64,000 bases of DNA from Paracoccus sediminicola (GCF_027912835.1 NZ_CP115768.1:2844501-2908500), one strand, 5' to 3'; numbered from the stretch's first letter, positions 1 through 9,306 are shown. Made by a program: numbers and translations. The notes: generated by a model not told the origin, from the sequence alone.

Positions 1-1719
1 GACCGCATCCATTGCATGCTCAAGTACCGTTCTCTCGGCCTTGTCGATACTCACAAAAATCGCGCCATTCTCAGGCAACAACGGCTTCATCGCATGAAGT
101 CTGTCGTGCATCAGTGTTGCCCAAGACGAATGCTTATAGCTGTTCTTGTATGGAATGGAACTGCTGTCGGTGTTGTATGGCGGATCGATATAGATACACT
201 TGACGCCGCTCTTAAGTTTCTCTTTTAGAACCCTCAGAGCCTGAAAATTATCAGAGTGCAGAAGCTGCCCGATTTGTTCGGCGTCGATATCTTGAATTTC
301 TGAAACTACACGATCTCTGAAATCGGCCTCAAAAAGAGCGGTATCCAGAAGAAGCTTTTCGTTCTCTTGCAGGAATTCAACTGTTAGGGGCACCGAGTAA
401 TTGTCGAGCTGATCGATGGCGAAAAGCTGAACCCACTGTTCACGCTGCACGTCGTTGGCCGCAATCTCCGGATAGAATTCCTCCGCGATACGGTCGAGCG
501 TGATGCAGTAATGCGTATCGACAACGAACTTTTTCTTCAGCCACAGCCGCTTCTGAAAGTCCTCAAGCTGGGCGAGGAAGTCAATCAGGTGCCGCGCGAT
601 GCGGCGCAACACCTTGACCTTGGCGAGGTAGGCTTCCACCCGCGGCACATCGCCGGACTCGATGTCGTCCAGCCGCATGACCTCGTTCTTGATGTAGAAG
701 TCCAGCTCGCGCCGCAGGAACCCGCCCAGATCCTTGTGGATGAAGTAATCCATACTGTTCCGGCCGGTGTAGTGGGTGAGATATTTCTCCAGCAGCGTCC
801 GGTCCTTCTCGGCCTCGGTCGGCGCCGGTGTCATCAGGGCGGTCACATAGTCGTCCCCGCCCTCCAGCTTATGCAGCAGTTCTTTCACCTTCTTGGCCGC
901 ATCGACCACGCGCTTCTTTCGCCATGTCCCGTCCTGGCCCGTCTTCTCGGGATCCGGGCGATACTGGAACTGGATCACCAGCTCCGGCTCGCCGGTGTCG
1001 CCCACCTCGATCTTCACCGGTTCCGGCTCGTGGATGATGAAGTAGCGTTCGGTCTGTTCGGACGCCTTGACGTTGTTGTGCTCGCCTTCGGACGCCGAGA
1101 CGATCCGGCAGTGGACCTTGAGCGGCTTCTGCTCTAACAGCGCGCCGTGCTTGTCCTTGAACTCCTTCGCCTGCGTCGGATCGAAGGTGAAGTTGGTCAG
1201 GTACTCGGACGTCTTGATGTAGTACTGGTCACGGTTGGCCCAGTGCAGATAGACCTCGCGCCCGTCATAGGGGACGGCATAGGGGGCGGCCTTGCCGTCC
1301 GTCTCGCGCGCGAAGTAGCGGCGGCTCATGAAGTCGCCGTTGTCGTAATAGCGCTCGAAGAAGCGGTAGAGGTGATCGTAGACGTCGCCTTCGTTGCTGC
1401 CGCTGTCCTTGGCCGCATCCCAGGCCGCCTTGGCTTCCTTCACTTTCGGAGCGGCATCCGGATCGGGTGCGCCGAATTCCTCGGCCTGCTTGCGCGCGGC
1501 CTCATAGGCGGATTTCGCCTGCTCGACACGGGCGCCGTCCGCCTCGCCGAAAGCATCTCGGATGATGCCCAGCAAATCTTCCTCGAGAAACTTCGTCACC
1601 TGGCCGGCCTTCGCATGCATGATGCGATAGAAGCCAAAGTCCAGGTCGGGCTGGTCGAGCTGGAACAGCTCCTTCAGCAGGCTGATCAAGCGTTCTCGTT
1701 GTTTCTCGACGTTCGGCAT
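1..1719 (-). CDS. Mod-like N6-adenine DNA methyltransferase, C-terminus cut by window edge
   Basis: The minus-strand frame from ATG 1719 stays open to the window edge (573 codons). A DPPYNT motif IV falls at about residue 512, followed by SIDKAE, in the arrangement of type III Mod (beta-class) methyltransferases. About 490 residues of helical, charged sequence precede it, starting MPNVEKQRERLISLLKEL, so the full protein is probably over 900 residues. The ATG has a GGAGAAA ribosome site and lies 29 bp after the helicase gene, so the two are one operon. It would methylate host or element DNA as the modification arm of a defence system. The remainder of the locus, possibly a Res-like nuclease, is out of view. 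Confidence 0.8.
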   Translation of the reverse strand, partial: MPNVEKQRERLISLLKELFQLDQPDLDFGFYRIMHAKAGQVTKFLEEDLLGIIRDAFGEADGARVEQAKSAYEAARKQAEEFGAPDPDAAPKVKEAKAAWDAAKDSGSNEGDVYDHLYRFFERYYDNGDFMSRRYFARETDGKAAPYAVPYDGREVYLHWANRDQYYIKTSEYLTNFTFDPTQAKEFKDKHGALLEQKPLKVHCRIVSASEGEHNNVKASEQTERYFIIHEPEPVKIEVGDTGEPELVIQFQYRPDPEKTGQDGTWRKKRVVDAAKKVKELLHKLEGGDDYVTALMTPAPTEAEKDRTLLEKYLTHYTGRNSMDYFIHKDLGGFLRRELDFYIKNEVMRLDDIESGDVPRVEAYLAKVKVLRRIARHLIDFLAQLEDFQKRLWLKKKFVVDTHYCITLDRIAEEFYPEIAANDVQREQWVQLFAIDQLDNYSVPLTVEFLQENEKLLLDTALFEADFRDRVVSEIQDIDAEQIGQLLHSDNFQALRVLKEKLKSGVKCIYIDPPYNTDSSSIPYKNSYKHSSWATLMHDRLHAMKPLLPENGAIFVSIDKAERTVLEHAMDAV

Positions 1720-1748
1720 ATAGCGGGTTTCTCCTGCGTTCTGTTGGC

Positions 1749-4598
1749 TCACACGACCGTCCAGCGGATGGCGAAGAGCTCTTGCTTGCTGATATCCTGT
1801 TGGAGGCGGGCTTCCAGGTCCGAGATCATCTGATCGCGCTCGTCGATGATCTCGTCCTCCACCTCGAAGATGCGCTGGCGCAACCGGCGCTTGGATTTTT
1901 CCAGATCCTGGATCTGCTTCTGGATCCGGTGCTGCTCGTCGGGGGATTCGGCCGTACGCGCTTCGCGCTTGAGCTCGAGGATCCGCGCCTTCGCGTCCTT
2001 CAACTCCTTCTCGGCGGCGAAGACCTTGTCCTCAGCCCACCTCTCGAGCTTCTGGCTCTCGGACGAGAACCACTCCGCGTTCTGGCGCTTCAGGGCGTCG
2101 GTCACGGCTTGTTCGCGTGCAGCGAGCGGACCCTCCAATCGGGAGCTTTCGATCGCCGCAGCCCCGCCTGTGATGCGGCACGGCATGTCGAAAAGGCGTC
2201 GAACGACATCTTCTTCGATGAGCTCGCCCTCATCGGTCATCGCCGCGAACAGGATGTGGTCCTGCGCATCGAAGCCCGAAAAGCTGAGGCAGTGCGCCGC
2301 GAGGATACCGCCGCGCCCCACAAGCGGTTCGATGGTGACGGCCTTGGCTGGCCATGCCGAGTAATCGAATGCCAAAGAGGATCCTCCGAGGGTTCGGGCC
2401 TTGGCGCACTCGATGACATGTTGCGCCAGCGGGTGACCCAAACGGTATCGGTGTTCACTCAGACCGTTCTTGGCGATCCCGTAGCCTCCGGCAGGCACAG
2501 CGAGCCCGCCTGGCGGCTCCTTCAGCGTGAAGGTGAGGTGTTCGTCATCGAACTGAGCTCGGTCGCGGAGCTCATGCCGGGTCACCGCCCAGAGCATCCT
2601 CTCGTATCGTCCGATGTACTCCTTGCTCTTGTCGAGATTGATCTTCAGGCGGTCATGAACCTCGGCGTCGAAGTTCTCCAGCAGCTTCCGCCGAGTGTCC
2701 TCCATCGCTGCGCTGATGTTCTCGTCCATTTCGCCACGAAGTTGGGAGAACTCGGACTCGATCTCCTCTGACGTACGACAATTCTGGTAAATGGAGACGA
2801 TCCGTTTCTCGAATTCGACCCCCGATTCAATCGATCCAAGGACCTCATCCGAGGCGCCGAATACCCCAGAGAATAGCTGAAATTTCTCAGCCAGGAGCTC
2901 GTAGACACGTTGGTCCGCCGCGTTGTTCTTGTTTAGGAAGTTGACGACAACAACGTCATAAAGCTGGCCGTAGCGGTGGCATCGACCGATGCGTTGCTCG
3001 ATTCGCTGGGGGTTCCAAGGCAGATCATAGTTCACCACGATGGAACAGAATTGCAGGTTGATGCCTTCTGCGGCGGCCTCTGTTGCGATCATTATCGACG
3101 CATTCTCGCGGAAGTACTCGACCAATGCGGCACGTATGTCGGCCGTCCTTGAGCCAGTAATGCGATCGCTGCCTTTGTGCTTCTCTAGCCATGCATCATA
3201 GATCTGTTTGGATTGCGCATCGGTGTTGGACCCGTTGAAAAGAACGAGCTGATCGCCGTAGCCGTTATCTGACAGGAGTCGCACAAGATACTCTTGGGTG
3301 CGGCGCGACTCCGTGAAGATGATGGCTTTCTGGGCGGCACCAAGTTCTTCTGTCTTCGCGAAACCAGCACTCAACGCGCTGAGAAGTGCTTGCCCCTTCG
3401 CGTTCTCAGAAATCGAAACAGCGAGGTCGCGGAATTCGCGTAGGTCGGAGATTTCCTTCGTGATCGCGTTCACGTCTTCCGGGGACAGCAATTCGGGCTG
3501 GTCATTGCCTTCTGGCCACTCGTCTGCAAGTTCATCGAACTCCTCGTAGTCTTCCGCTAGTTCCTCCTCGAGCTTGCTCCGCAGGTCAGTGTCTTGCTTG
3601 AGTTGCCGCTCAAGCTTCCGCGCAAGGGTGTCGAGAGCGCCTGCGATGGCGAAAGTCGAGGATGCGAGCAGCTTCCGCATGATCAGCGTCATGAGGGTTC
3701 GCTGCGATGACGGCAACGCGTGCAGAGAAGGCCTTCGGAGGTAATCTGATACCATGTCGTAAAGAGCCTGCTCTGCCTCGGTTGGCACGAACTCCTGCGT
3801 GATCGGAATGCGATTTGTGTAGCGTATGTATTCGAGCACCTGGCGACGGAGCGTTCGATGGCAGACAGCTTGCAGTCGCTGCTTCAGTTCGTCGAACTGA
3901 TCATCACCGGTGAGCCGCGCGTACTTGGCCCGAAAGCTCTTTGCGTCACCGAAGGTGAAGTCATCGATCAGGCTGACGAGTCCGTACAACTCCATCAGCG
4001 AGTTCTGCAGGGGCGTAGCTGTCAACAGGATCTTGGGCGCGTTCATGAGTGCTCCCTTCAGAGTGCGTCCGATCCGATTGTCTGGTCGGTACACGTTCCT
4101 CAGGCGATGTGCCTCGTCAATTACCACCAAGTCCCAAGGGATGACCATCAAAGCCTCGGCGTGTCGAGCCGCAAATTGAAAAGAGCAGATCACAAGGCGC
4201 TTCTGATCGAACGGGCTACGCACCCCGTCCTTCGACAACTTGTTGTAGTTTTTTGCTTCGAGGATGAGTGTGGGGAGGAAGAATTTTTCCTCAACTTCCT
4301 GCGACCACTGCTTCCGCAGGTTGGCTGGCGTGATGATGAGGATGCGACGCTTCCCCTCAGCCCATTTCTGGGCAAGGACCAATCCGGCTTCAATTGTTTT
4401 TCCGAGGCCCACCTCGTCAGCCAGAATCGCCCCTTTCGAGAGCGGTGACTTGAACGCGAACAGTGCAGCCTCAACCTGATGAGGATTGAGGTCCACCTGC
4501 GCGTCCAGCAATGCGCCAGCGAGTTTCTCAGTGTCGGCAACTGAATGCCGCTTGCTCAATTCGTACGCAAATAGTTTGGCGTGATATTCCGTAATCAA
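1749..4598 (-). CDS. SNF2/HepA-like DEAD-box helicase of a modification or defence locus
   Basis: 949 residues. Visible helicase motifs are EVGLGKTIEAG (Walker A, about residue 62), VVIDEAHRL (DEAH, about 160) and TATPLQNS (motif III). A helicase C-terminal half with EQRIGRCHRYGQ (motif VI) comes next. The last 150 residues are charged coiled coil (FAAEKELKDAK onward). It would translocate on duplex DNA using ATP. The start is TTG at 4598, overlapping the WYL stop by 4 nt (TTGA) and preceded by GGAGAGC, so it is translationally coupled. SNF2 enzymes next to adenine methylases occur in class 1 DISARM (DrmD) and in Mod/DUF4391 loci; which applies here is not decidable from the window. Confidence 0.85.
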   Translation of the reverse strand: MITEYHAKLFAYELSKRHSVADTEKLAGALLDAQVDLNPHQVEAALFAFKSPLSKGAILADEVGLGKTIEAGLVLAQKWAEGKRRILIITPANLRKQWSQEVEEKFFLPTLILEAKNYNKLSKDGVRSPFDQKRLVICSFQFAARHAEALMVIPWDLVVIDEAHRLRNVYRPDNRIGRTLKGALMNAPKILLTATPLQNSLMELYGLVSLIDDFTFGDAKSFRAKYARLTGDDQFDELKQRLQAVCHRTLRRQVLEYIRYTNRIPITQEFVPTEAEQALYDMVSDYLRRPSLHALPSSQRTLMTLIMRKLLASSTFAIAGALDTLARKLERQLKQDTDLRSKLEEELAEDYEEFDELADEWPEGNDQPELLSPEDVNAITKEISDLREFRDLAVSISENAKGQALLSALSAGFAKTEELGAAQKAIIFTESRRTQEYLVRLLSDNGYGDQLVLFNGSNTDAQSKQIYDAWLEKHKGSDRITGSRTADIRAALVEYFRENASIMIATEAAAEGINLQFCSIVVNYDLPWNPQRIEQRIGRCHRYGQLYDVVVVNFLNKNNAADQRVYELLAEKFQLFSGVFGASDEVLGSIESGVEFEKRIVSIYQNCRTSEEIESEFSQLRGEMDENISAAMEDTRRKLLENFDAEVHDRLKINLDKSKEYIGRYERMLWAVTRHELRDRAQFDDEHLTFTLKEPPGGLAVPAGGYGIAKNGLSEHRYRLGHPLAQHVIECAKARTLGGSSLAFDYSAWPAKAVTIEPLVGRGGILAAHCLSFSGFDAQDHILFAAMTDEGELIEEDVVRRLFDMPCRITGGAAAIESSRLEGPLAAREQAVTDALKRQNAEWFSSESQKLERWAEDKVFAAEKELKDAKARILELKREARTAESPDEQHRIQKQIQDLEKSKRRLRQRIFEVEDEIIDERDQMISDLEARLQQDISKQELFAIRWTVV

Positions 4599-5533
4599 TT
4601 TAGCTCTCCGGAACCTGTTTTTGCGGGACCGGAGGCACTACCAACGGAGGGGGTGAGGCGACCTATGTGCTCTCGATTGAGGAGCACGATCTGCTGATCC
4701 TGCGGCCTCCTAGCTGCCGGGTCCGTATCGAGCCCAAGCCGCCTCAGCGCGTAGTAGAGGAGCGCGCGCCGCACCTTGATCTTGGCCTTGCCACCCCGCA
4801 TCCCGTAGTCACGCGCGATGACCTTCGCCTGCGTCTCCGAGAGGTCAGGGTGGGGACCGACCTCCAGGGTGACCTCGGAATGCCAGTCGCGATCTTCGTC
4901 GGCCGACGTTTCGCTTTCCCGTGATCCGCGGATGTCGATGATCCGTGAGAGTAGGAAGTCCTTGAAGCAGTCATCGGTCAGGCAGAACGCCCGGGTGTGC
5001 CAGCGGAACCCGTCGAACGCGATGGCGTGAGGCGCGATCCAGCGCCAGCGCGGCTCGGGGCTAGACAGGGACTGGTACTTCACCTCGATCGCCTCGGACC
5101 GGCGGATGGCGCCGACGACTGCCCGGAGTGTTACAGGGTCGACGCCTCGCACGGGAGTGGGCGAGGCTGCATAAGGCGGCAGGTCGGCTATCCAAGAGTC
5201 TTCTCTGTCGAGGATACCATCAGCGACAGACCGCAGCTGGGCCAGATAGCGGCTTGCGTCAGGCTCTAGGAACTGTGGCTTGAACTCAGGCCCGCGCACG
5301 TAGGTCCGGGCGCTTTTGTCGTAGACCATGTTGCCGGGGGCATATTCAGCATAACGGCTGAGATCGCTGGACGCTTGATTGATCGATATCCCGAACTGAT
5401 CCATCAGGTCGCCACGGTTGACATGCCCCTCCCAAAACAGGCGGAACTCAATGAATTCTAGGCGTTGTTCTACGCCCCACCGTAGCTGCCTGTCTTTTGT
5501 CTTTTCCAAGCTGTCGCCTTCCAACGAATCCAT
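4595..5533 (-). CDS. WYL-domain transcriptional regulator (BrxR-like)
   Basis: About 312 residues. An N-terminal winged helix (RLEFIEFRLFWEGHVNRGDL to about residue 55) is followed by a WYL-type domain (EVKYQSLSSPEPRWRWIAPHAI and WHTRAFCLTDDCFKDFLLSR) and a C-terminal extension. BrxR/CapW proteins of this layout repress BREX and other defence loci and sit first in the operon, as here. ATG 5533 is chosen over a TTG at 5551 because the latter would put the inverted repeat inside the gene. A 19-bp inverted repeat at 5544-5562, just upstream, is a probable autoregulatory operator. The gene is coupled to the helicase by a 4-nt overlap. Confidence 0.85.
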   Translation of the reverse strand: MDSLEGDSLEKTKDRQLRWGVEQRLEFIEFRLFWEGHVNRGDLMDQFGISINQASSDLSRYAEYAPGNMVYDKSARTYVRGPEFKPQFLEPDASRYLAQLRSVADGILDREDSWIADLPPYAASPTPVRGVDPVTLRAVVGAIRRSEAIEVKYQSLSSPEPRWRWIAPHAIAFDGFRWHTRAFCLTDDCFKDFLLSRIIDIRGSRESETSADEDRDWHSEVTLEVGPHPDLSETQAKVIARDYGMRGGKAKIKVRRALLYYALRRLGLDTDPAARRPQDQQIVLLNREHIGRLTPSVGSASGPAKTGSGELN

Positions 5534-5543
5534 TTGCCGCCAA

Positions 5544-5562
5544 CAGCACAATTTCTGTGCTG
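5544..5562. promoter_or_regulatory. Inverted repeat, probable operator of the WYL regulator
   Basis: CAGCACA and TGTGCTG are perfect 7-bp arms around the 5-nt spacer ATTTC. The repeat ends 11 bp before the chosen ATG of the WYL gene, where a bound dimer would block transcription or initiation. BrxR-type regulators bind such imperfect or perfect dyads; binding here is inferred. Confidence 0.6.
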
Positions 5563-5633
5563 GTACTTTGCTAGCTTGGAAAACGCCTCACTTCAAGTTC
5601 GACCCGCCAAGTTTGTGTGCGGATGAAGGTAAT

Positions 5634-5660
5634 AATGTGGGTTTTTACATTTACACATAA
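5634..5660. promoter_or_regulatory. Candidate partition site or parA operator
   Basis: AATGTGGGTTT is followed by the related hexamers TTTACA and TTACAC just before parA. AATGTGGGT recurs inside parA (6082-6090) and, inverted, right after its partner gene (6604-6612). ParA/RHH partition systems usually carry the centromere as short repeats in the parA promoter. Only three copies are seen, so this is tentative. Confidence 0.3.
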
Positions 5661-5684
5661 ATGGAACTATGGGACTCTTGCCTC

Positions 5685-6353
5685 ATGATCATCTCATTCC
5701 TCAACCAAAAGGGCGGCGTCGGCAAAACCACGCTGGCCGTGAACGTCGCGGCGCAGCTGGCACAGCAGGGCCACAAAGTGCTGTTAATCGATGCCGACAA
5801 GCAGGGCTCGGCGGGGACCTGGGCGAGCCTGCGCGACGAGGCCCCTTTTCAGGTGGTGAGCATGGCCCGGGCCAATATGGCGCGGGATGCGCTGAAGCTG
5901 GCAGGGGACTACACCCATACGATCATCGACGGCCCGCCGCATGCCGAAGAGGTCGCGCGGTCCTGCATCATAGCGTCCGACTTCGTGGCCCTGCCGATCG
6001 AGCCCTCGGGGCTGTCGGCCTGGGCGTCTGATCTGACCGTGCGGCAGGTGCGCGAGGCGCAGGACTTCAAGCCGTCCCTTAAATGTGGGTTTGTTGTTTC
6101 CCGCAAGATCGGCAAGACGATCATCGGCCGTGAAATCCGCACCATGGCTGCCGAGGCCGGCATCCCGATCCTCGATGCTGAGATCGAACAGCGCGTGGCC
6201 TTTGCCGAAAGCCTGACCATGGGCCAGACGATTTTCGAATGGGCGCCATCGAGCCCCGCCGCCCGTGAAATCCAAGCCCTCACCCAAGAGATCGAGACCT
6301 ATGTCCAAGAAGAGCTTTTCGACGGCGCCGAAGCCCAAGCCGCCAACGGATGA
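5685..6353 (+). CDS. parA: ParA-family partition ATPase
   Basis: 222 residues from ATG 5685 ([19 protein letters not shown]). The deviant Walker A KGGVGKTT is at residues 9-16, and [11 protein letters not shown] and IIDGPPH follow as the A' and Walker B regions. It is the short type Ib form without an N-terminal DNA-binding domain, as in ParF/ParA proteins that pair with a ribbon-helix-helix partner. An upstream ATG at 5661 adds nine non-conserved residues and was not used. The downstream gene overlaps it by 53 nt and encodes that RHH partner. It probably stabilises the excised circular ICE or positions it at cell division. Confidence 0.9.
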   Translation: MIISFLNQKGGVGKTTLAVNVAAQLAQQGHKVLLIDADKQGSAGTWASLRDEAPFQVVSMARANMARDALKLAGDYTHTIIDGPPHAEEVARSCIIASDFVALPIEPSGLSAWASDLTVRQVREAQDFKPSLKCGFVVSRKIGKTIIGREIRTMAAEAGIPILDAEIEQRVAFAESLTMGQTIFEWAPSSPAAREIQALTQEIETYVQEELFDGAEAQAANG

Positions 6354-6591
6354 TCAAATACGGGCCTTCGAGCAAGGCGGTGCTGGCCATGACCGTCGAG
6401 ATGGCAGTGCGCCTTCTCTGCGGTCGACCGAGCCCACCAAGCGCCTGAGCCTCGACCTGCCAGCCTCCATGCACACGCGGTTCAAGACGGCCTGCAGTGC
6501 GACGGGCCGCAAGATGGGCGCGGAGATTCAGGCCTTCGTCGAGCAGCGGATCAAGGAGCTCGAAGACGAGGCCGGCATCTTCCGCAAATGA
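6301..6591 (+). CDS. Ribbon-helix-helix partner of ParA
   Basis: 96 residues from ATG 6301, inside the end of parA in another frame. The N-terminal 45 residues are basic and probably disordered. The C-terminal part, [20 protein letters not shown], then [19 protein letters not shown], fits a ribbon-helix-helix fold like ParG or other small centromere-binding proteins. The position directly after a type Ib parA supports this role. A longer in-frame start at 6265 lies deeper inside parA and is less likely. A terminator follows at 6630. Confidence 0.75.
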   Translation: MSKKSFSTAPKPKPPTDDQIRAFEQGGAGHDRRDGSAPSLRSTEPTKRLSLDLPASMHTRFKTACSATGRKMGAEIQAFVEQRIKELEDEAGIFRK

Positions 6592-6629
6592 AGGTTTGCG
6601 CTTACCCACATTTGCACAAAGCATGATCT

Positions 6630-6652
6630 GAGGGCGCCGCATGGCGCCTTTT
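6630..6652 (+). terminator. Intrinsic terminator after parA operon
   Basis: GGCGCC and GGCGCC form a 6-bp G+C stem around GCAT, followed by TTTT. It lies 40 bp past the stop of the ParA partner gene. Confidence 0.7.
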
Positions 6653-6654
6653 CA

Positions 6655-7041
6655 TAGTGAACCCGCGCTTTCGCGCGCGGGCAGCACAAGGCCATAGACT
6701 TCGCAGGGGTTCGACGGGCCATTGGCCCGCTCACCCCTCCGAAGGCCTTTTTTCTTCTCTGTTGGTCCGCCCAACAGCCGTGTCCCGTCCCGTCAATGGG
6801 CAAGCGCCGCGTGCCGCGTCGTCTCCGCCGGGCCCCGTGTCCTCGGCCTGAAGGCCTGCGGGCCGCGCCAGGCCCGTCTCCGACCCATGGACTGTCCGCT
6901 CCCCGGCCGTGGGTCGGGCTTCGCCCCCACCCACTCTGTTCCGCCGAATACATGCGTATTCGGTCAGATCAGGTGGCCGAGGCGCAGCCCATCGGCGGAA
7001 GGGAAAGCGCCCTTTCGCGTCACCTTGAGAGGAGGCCACAC
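6655..7041 (+). promoter_or_regulatory. Long structured leader, copy 1, upstream of ardC
   Basis: A 387-bp gap with no convincing gene, homologous to 9395-9837. Shared blocks appear in the same order: CAAGCGCCGCGTGCCGCGTC, CCCGTGTCCTCGGCCT, GGCCTGCGGGCCGCGC, GTGGGTCGGGCTTCGC, an 8-bp hairpin around ATGC, GGTCAGATCA, and finally GGAGGCCACA before the ATG. Such a long, hairpin-rich leader ahead of an antirestriction gene in the leading region resembles single-strand promoters (Frpo/ssi type). The reading frame that runs through it in phase with ardC is not conserved in copy 2, so I treat it as non-coding. Confidence 0.75.
6944..6963 (+). promoter_or_regulatory. Hairpin of leader copy 1
   Basis: Arms CCGAATAC and GTATTCGG are perfect 8-bp complements around the loop ATGC. 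The matching hairpin at 9736-9755 has two base pairs changed on both sides with loop and flanks kept. Confidence 0.75.
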
Positions 7042-7920
7042 ATGGCACCGAAATTTGACGTCTACACCCATGTCACCGACACCATCATTGCCGAGATCGA
7101 AGCGGGCACGCCCCCGTGGCGCAAGCCCTGGACCGGCAGCACATCCGGCATCGCCTTTCCCACCCGGCACAATGGCGAGGAGTATCGCGGCATCAACGTT
7201 CTGATGCTCTGGGTGATGGCGGCCAAGCATGGCTACCTGTCGAGCCGCTGGATGACCTACAAGCAAGCCCAAGAGCTTGGCGCGCAGGTGCGCAAGGGCG
7301 AGAAATCCGCCACCGTCGTGAAATACGGCACCTTCACCCGTGAGAACGAGGCCGGCCAAGAGGAGGACATCCCCTATGCCCGCGCCTATCGCGTGTTCAA
7401 CGCTGATCAGATCGAAGGCTTGCCAGCGGAATACTATATCCAGCCCGAGCCCCCGCGCGACCTTGGCACCGAGACCGACCCCGCGCTGGAGGCGTTCTTT
7501 GCCCGCACCGGCGCGGAGATCGTGACCACAGAGGAGCCGCGCGCCTATTACAGCCCGGCAAAGGATCACATCCACATGCCGCCCGTGGCGACCTTCCACA
7601 GCGCTAAAGGGTATTTTGCGACCCTTGCCCATGAATCCGTCCACTGGACCGGCAGCGAAAAGCGCCTCGACCGGATCAAGAAGTTTGCCAACCGTGAGGC
7701 CTACGCGTTCGAAGAGCTGGTGGCCGAGATCGGCGCCTGTTTCCTTGGCGCGCAGATCGGCATCGAGCCGGAATTCGATCAAAGCGCGGCCTACGTGGAA
7801 AGTTGGCTACAGGCCATCAAGCAGGACAAGCGCGCGATTTTCCGGGCAGCCTCGGAAGCGCAGAAGGCGGCCGACTACCTGCTGAATGCGGCAGGCCAGA
7901 CCAAGGAGGCGGCGGCGTGA
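7042..7920 (+). CDS. ardC: ArdC-like antirestriction protein
   Basis: 292 residues from ATG 7042 with a GAGAGGAGG ribosome site. The N-terminal half (VYTHVTDTIIAEIEAGTPPW, RGINVLMLW) is the ssDNA-binding ArdC domain. The C-terminal half is a zinc metallopeptidase-like domain with HESVH, an HEXXH motif, at about residue 201, and an EELVAEIGACF helix. ArdC of plasmid pSa protects incoming single-stranded DNA from host nucleases and restriction. Its place in the leading region and its orientation toward oriT fit early expression in the recipient. It overlaps the next gene by 4 nt. Confidence 0.9.
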   Translation: MAPKFDVYTHVTDTIIAEIEAGTPPWRKPWTGSTSGIAFPTRHNGEEYRGINVLMLWVMAAKHGYLSSRWMTYKQAQELGAQVRKGEKSATVVKYGTFTRENEAGQEEDIPYARAYRVFNADQIEGLPAEYYIQPEPPRDLGTETDPALEAFFARTGAEIVTTEEPRAYYSPAKDHIHMPPVATFHSAKGYFATLAHESVHWTGSEKRLDRIKKFANREAYAFEELVAEIGACFLGAQIGIEPEFDQSAAYVESWLQAIKQDKRAIFRAASEAQKAADYLLNAAGQTKEAAA

Positions 7921-8096
7921 GCGCCCCCGCGATCCTGCCGCCCATGACGTGCCGCAAATGCGGCGCGTCAAACCCTGTGGTTTTTCTCGCCCCCGTCGTG
8001 GTGGCCGGCGCTGGAACATGCATCTGCTACGCCTGCGCCCGCGCCCGGCACTGGCTGGACCCGGACGGCAACCTCAAACCCGGGATCGAGCTTTGA
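7917..8096 (+). CDS. Small zinc-ribbon protein after ardC
   Basis: 59 residues from GTG 7917, overlapping the ardC stop (GTGA) and preceded by AAGGAGG. CRKC and CYAC, 25 residues apart, form a four-cysteine zinc knuckle. An ATG at 7944 is a possible alternative start. Function is unknown. Coupling to ardC suggests it acts at the same stage of transfer, perhaps binding nucleic acid. Confidence 0.6.
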   Translation: MSAPAILPPMTCRKCGASNPVVFLAPVVVAGAGTCICYACARARHWLDPDGNLKPGIEL

Positions 8097-8165
8097 TCCG
8101 ACGCCCCGTACCCCCGCCCATGCCGGCGGCGGTTTTGCTTTGAGGACGGCAGGATCTAAAAATTT

Positions 8166-8206
8166 GTCCGGTTTGACGCCGGGGCACGCCCGACCTCAAA
8201 CCGGAC
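8166..8206. promoter_or_regulatory. 11-bp hairpin with 19-nt loop after the ardC cassette
   Basis: GTCCGGTTTGA and TCAAACCGGAC pair perfectly around a 19-nt loop. It is preceded by AAAATTT and followed by CGGCGC. There is no T-run, so it is not a classic terminator. The same layout occurs at 10945-10985 with four base pairs changed in a compensating way. The rest of the 8097-8434 gap shows nothing I can name. Confidence 0.65.
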
Positions 8207-8434
8207 CGGCGCTATCCGCGCGGGAGCCGCAACCTCTGTGTACGGCAGTGGCACAAGCCTACGACTGCTGTGCAATATCCGGACGGCGACGCAAGTCTGC
8301 GCTACCGGGACAGCTGCCCCAAGAGAGAACGAGACTGCTCCTTTGGGGTGCTGGCACGTGTCGGAAGGGGTTTGAACTTAATCGATTTTTACGGGATTGT
8401 CGGCGAAGGTAATCGAGAGCCATAGGGGGGCGCC

Positions 8435-9142
8435 ATGAACTTAAAGTCAGAGCTTTCAGAGCAAGAAGAGCACCGCCTCGACGCATATCTTGCCCGCGTG
8501 CAGGGTGGCACCATTCCCAACATCGAAGCGCTTGATGGCTTTTTCGCGGCATTAGCTTGCTGCCCGGACCTGATCATGCCGAGCGAGTACATGAGCGTTC
8601 TGCAAAGCGGAGAAACCGAAGACGGCGATCTGGTTTTCGAAGACCTGGCCGAGGCCCAGGAGTTCACCGAGCTGGTCGGCCGTCACTGGAATCATGTGAA
8701 CCGCCAACTTGATACCGCCGACGTCTACCTGCCTCAACTGTACGAGGATGAAGAGGGTAACGTCCGAGGCAATCATTGGGCGCAGGGATTTCTGGCCGGA
8801 ACAAATCTGCGTCACGAAATCTGGCGCGAGCTTGTCGACGATGAGAACGAGGGCGGTGCGATGATCCCCATTTTTGCGCTGGCCTATGAGCATCATGAAT
8901 ATCCCAAGATGCGCCCCTACGAAGAGCCCGTGAGCGATGAAAGGCGTGAGGCGCTGATCATCGGAGCGGCAGCCGGCGTCATGCGCATGCACCGGTATTT
9001 CCTCAAGCGCCGTGCGGCATACAGTATGCCGTCGGGCACATTCGCGCGATCCGGTGCAAAGACCGGGCGGAACGATCCGTGTCCTTGCGGTTCAGGTAAG
9101 AAGTTCAAGCAATGCTGTGGCCGGCGCACCATGCTGCACTGA
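8435..9142 (+). CDS. UPF0149/YecA-family protein with SEC-C zinc motif
   Basis: 235 residues. The N-terminal 180 residues match the helical YecA/UPF0149 fold ([26 protein letters not shown]). The C-terminus is a SEC-C motif, [17 protein letters not shown], which binds zinc in SecA and many unrelated proteins. GGGGGGCG precedes the ATG. The family is common in alphaproteobacteria and has no settled function; it is an unusual passenger of the leading region. It is flanked by long non-coding gaps and is probably a single-gene unit. Confidence 0.75.
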   Translation: MNLKSELSEQEEHRLDAYLARVQGGTIPNIEALDGFFAALACCPDLIMPSEYMSVLQSGETEDGDLVFEDLAEAQEFTELVGRHWNHVNRQLDTADVYLPQLYEDEEGNVRGNHWAQGFLAGTNLRHEIWRELVDDENEGGAMIPIFALAYEHHEYPKMRPYEEPVSDERREALIIGAAAGVMRMHRYFLKRRAAYSMPSGTFARSGAKTGRNDPCPCGSGKKFKQCCGRRTMLH

Positions 9143-9306
9143 TGTCCCGGCTTGGGAATATGCCGCGCCAATGGTCATCGACCTTTGTGAGCGCATAACT
9201 CGATCGCAATCTGGTTCGCGCTGGTGAACTGGGATCGGTCTGTATCATCACAGGCTGGTGCCATTCGAGCAAGATATTGGCCCGTCCCTGACGGGACCGG
9301 GTCCTA

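Noticed and set aside
511..1137. 208-residue plus-strand open frame
   Set aside because: Antisense to the Mod-like methylase, which has a ribosome site and DPPYNT motif.
6796..7041. In-frame N-terminal extension of ardC
   Set aside because: It covers the structured leader, and the equivalent stretch before the other gene is not conserved as protein. The ribosome site supports ATG 7042.
8140..8412. 90-residue plus-strand frame
   Set aside because: Runs through the 11-bp hairpin, has no ribosome site and shows random composition.
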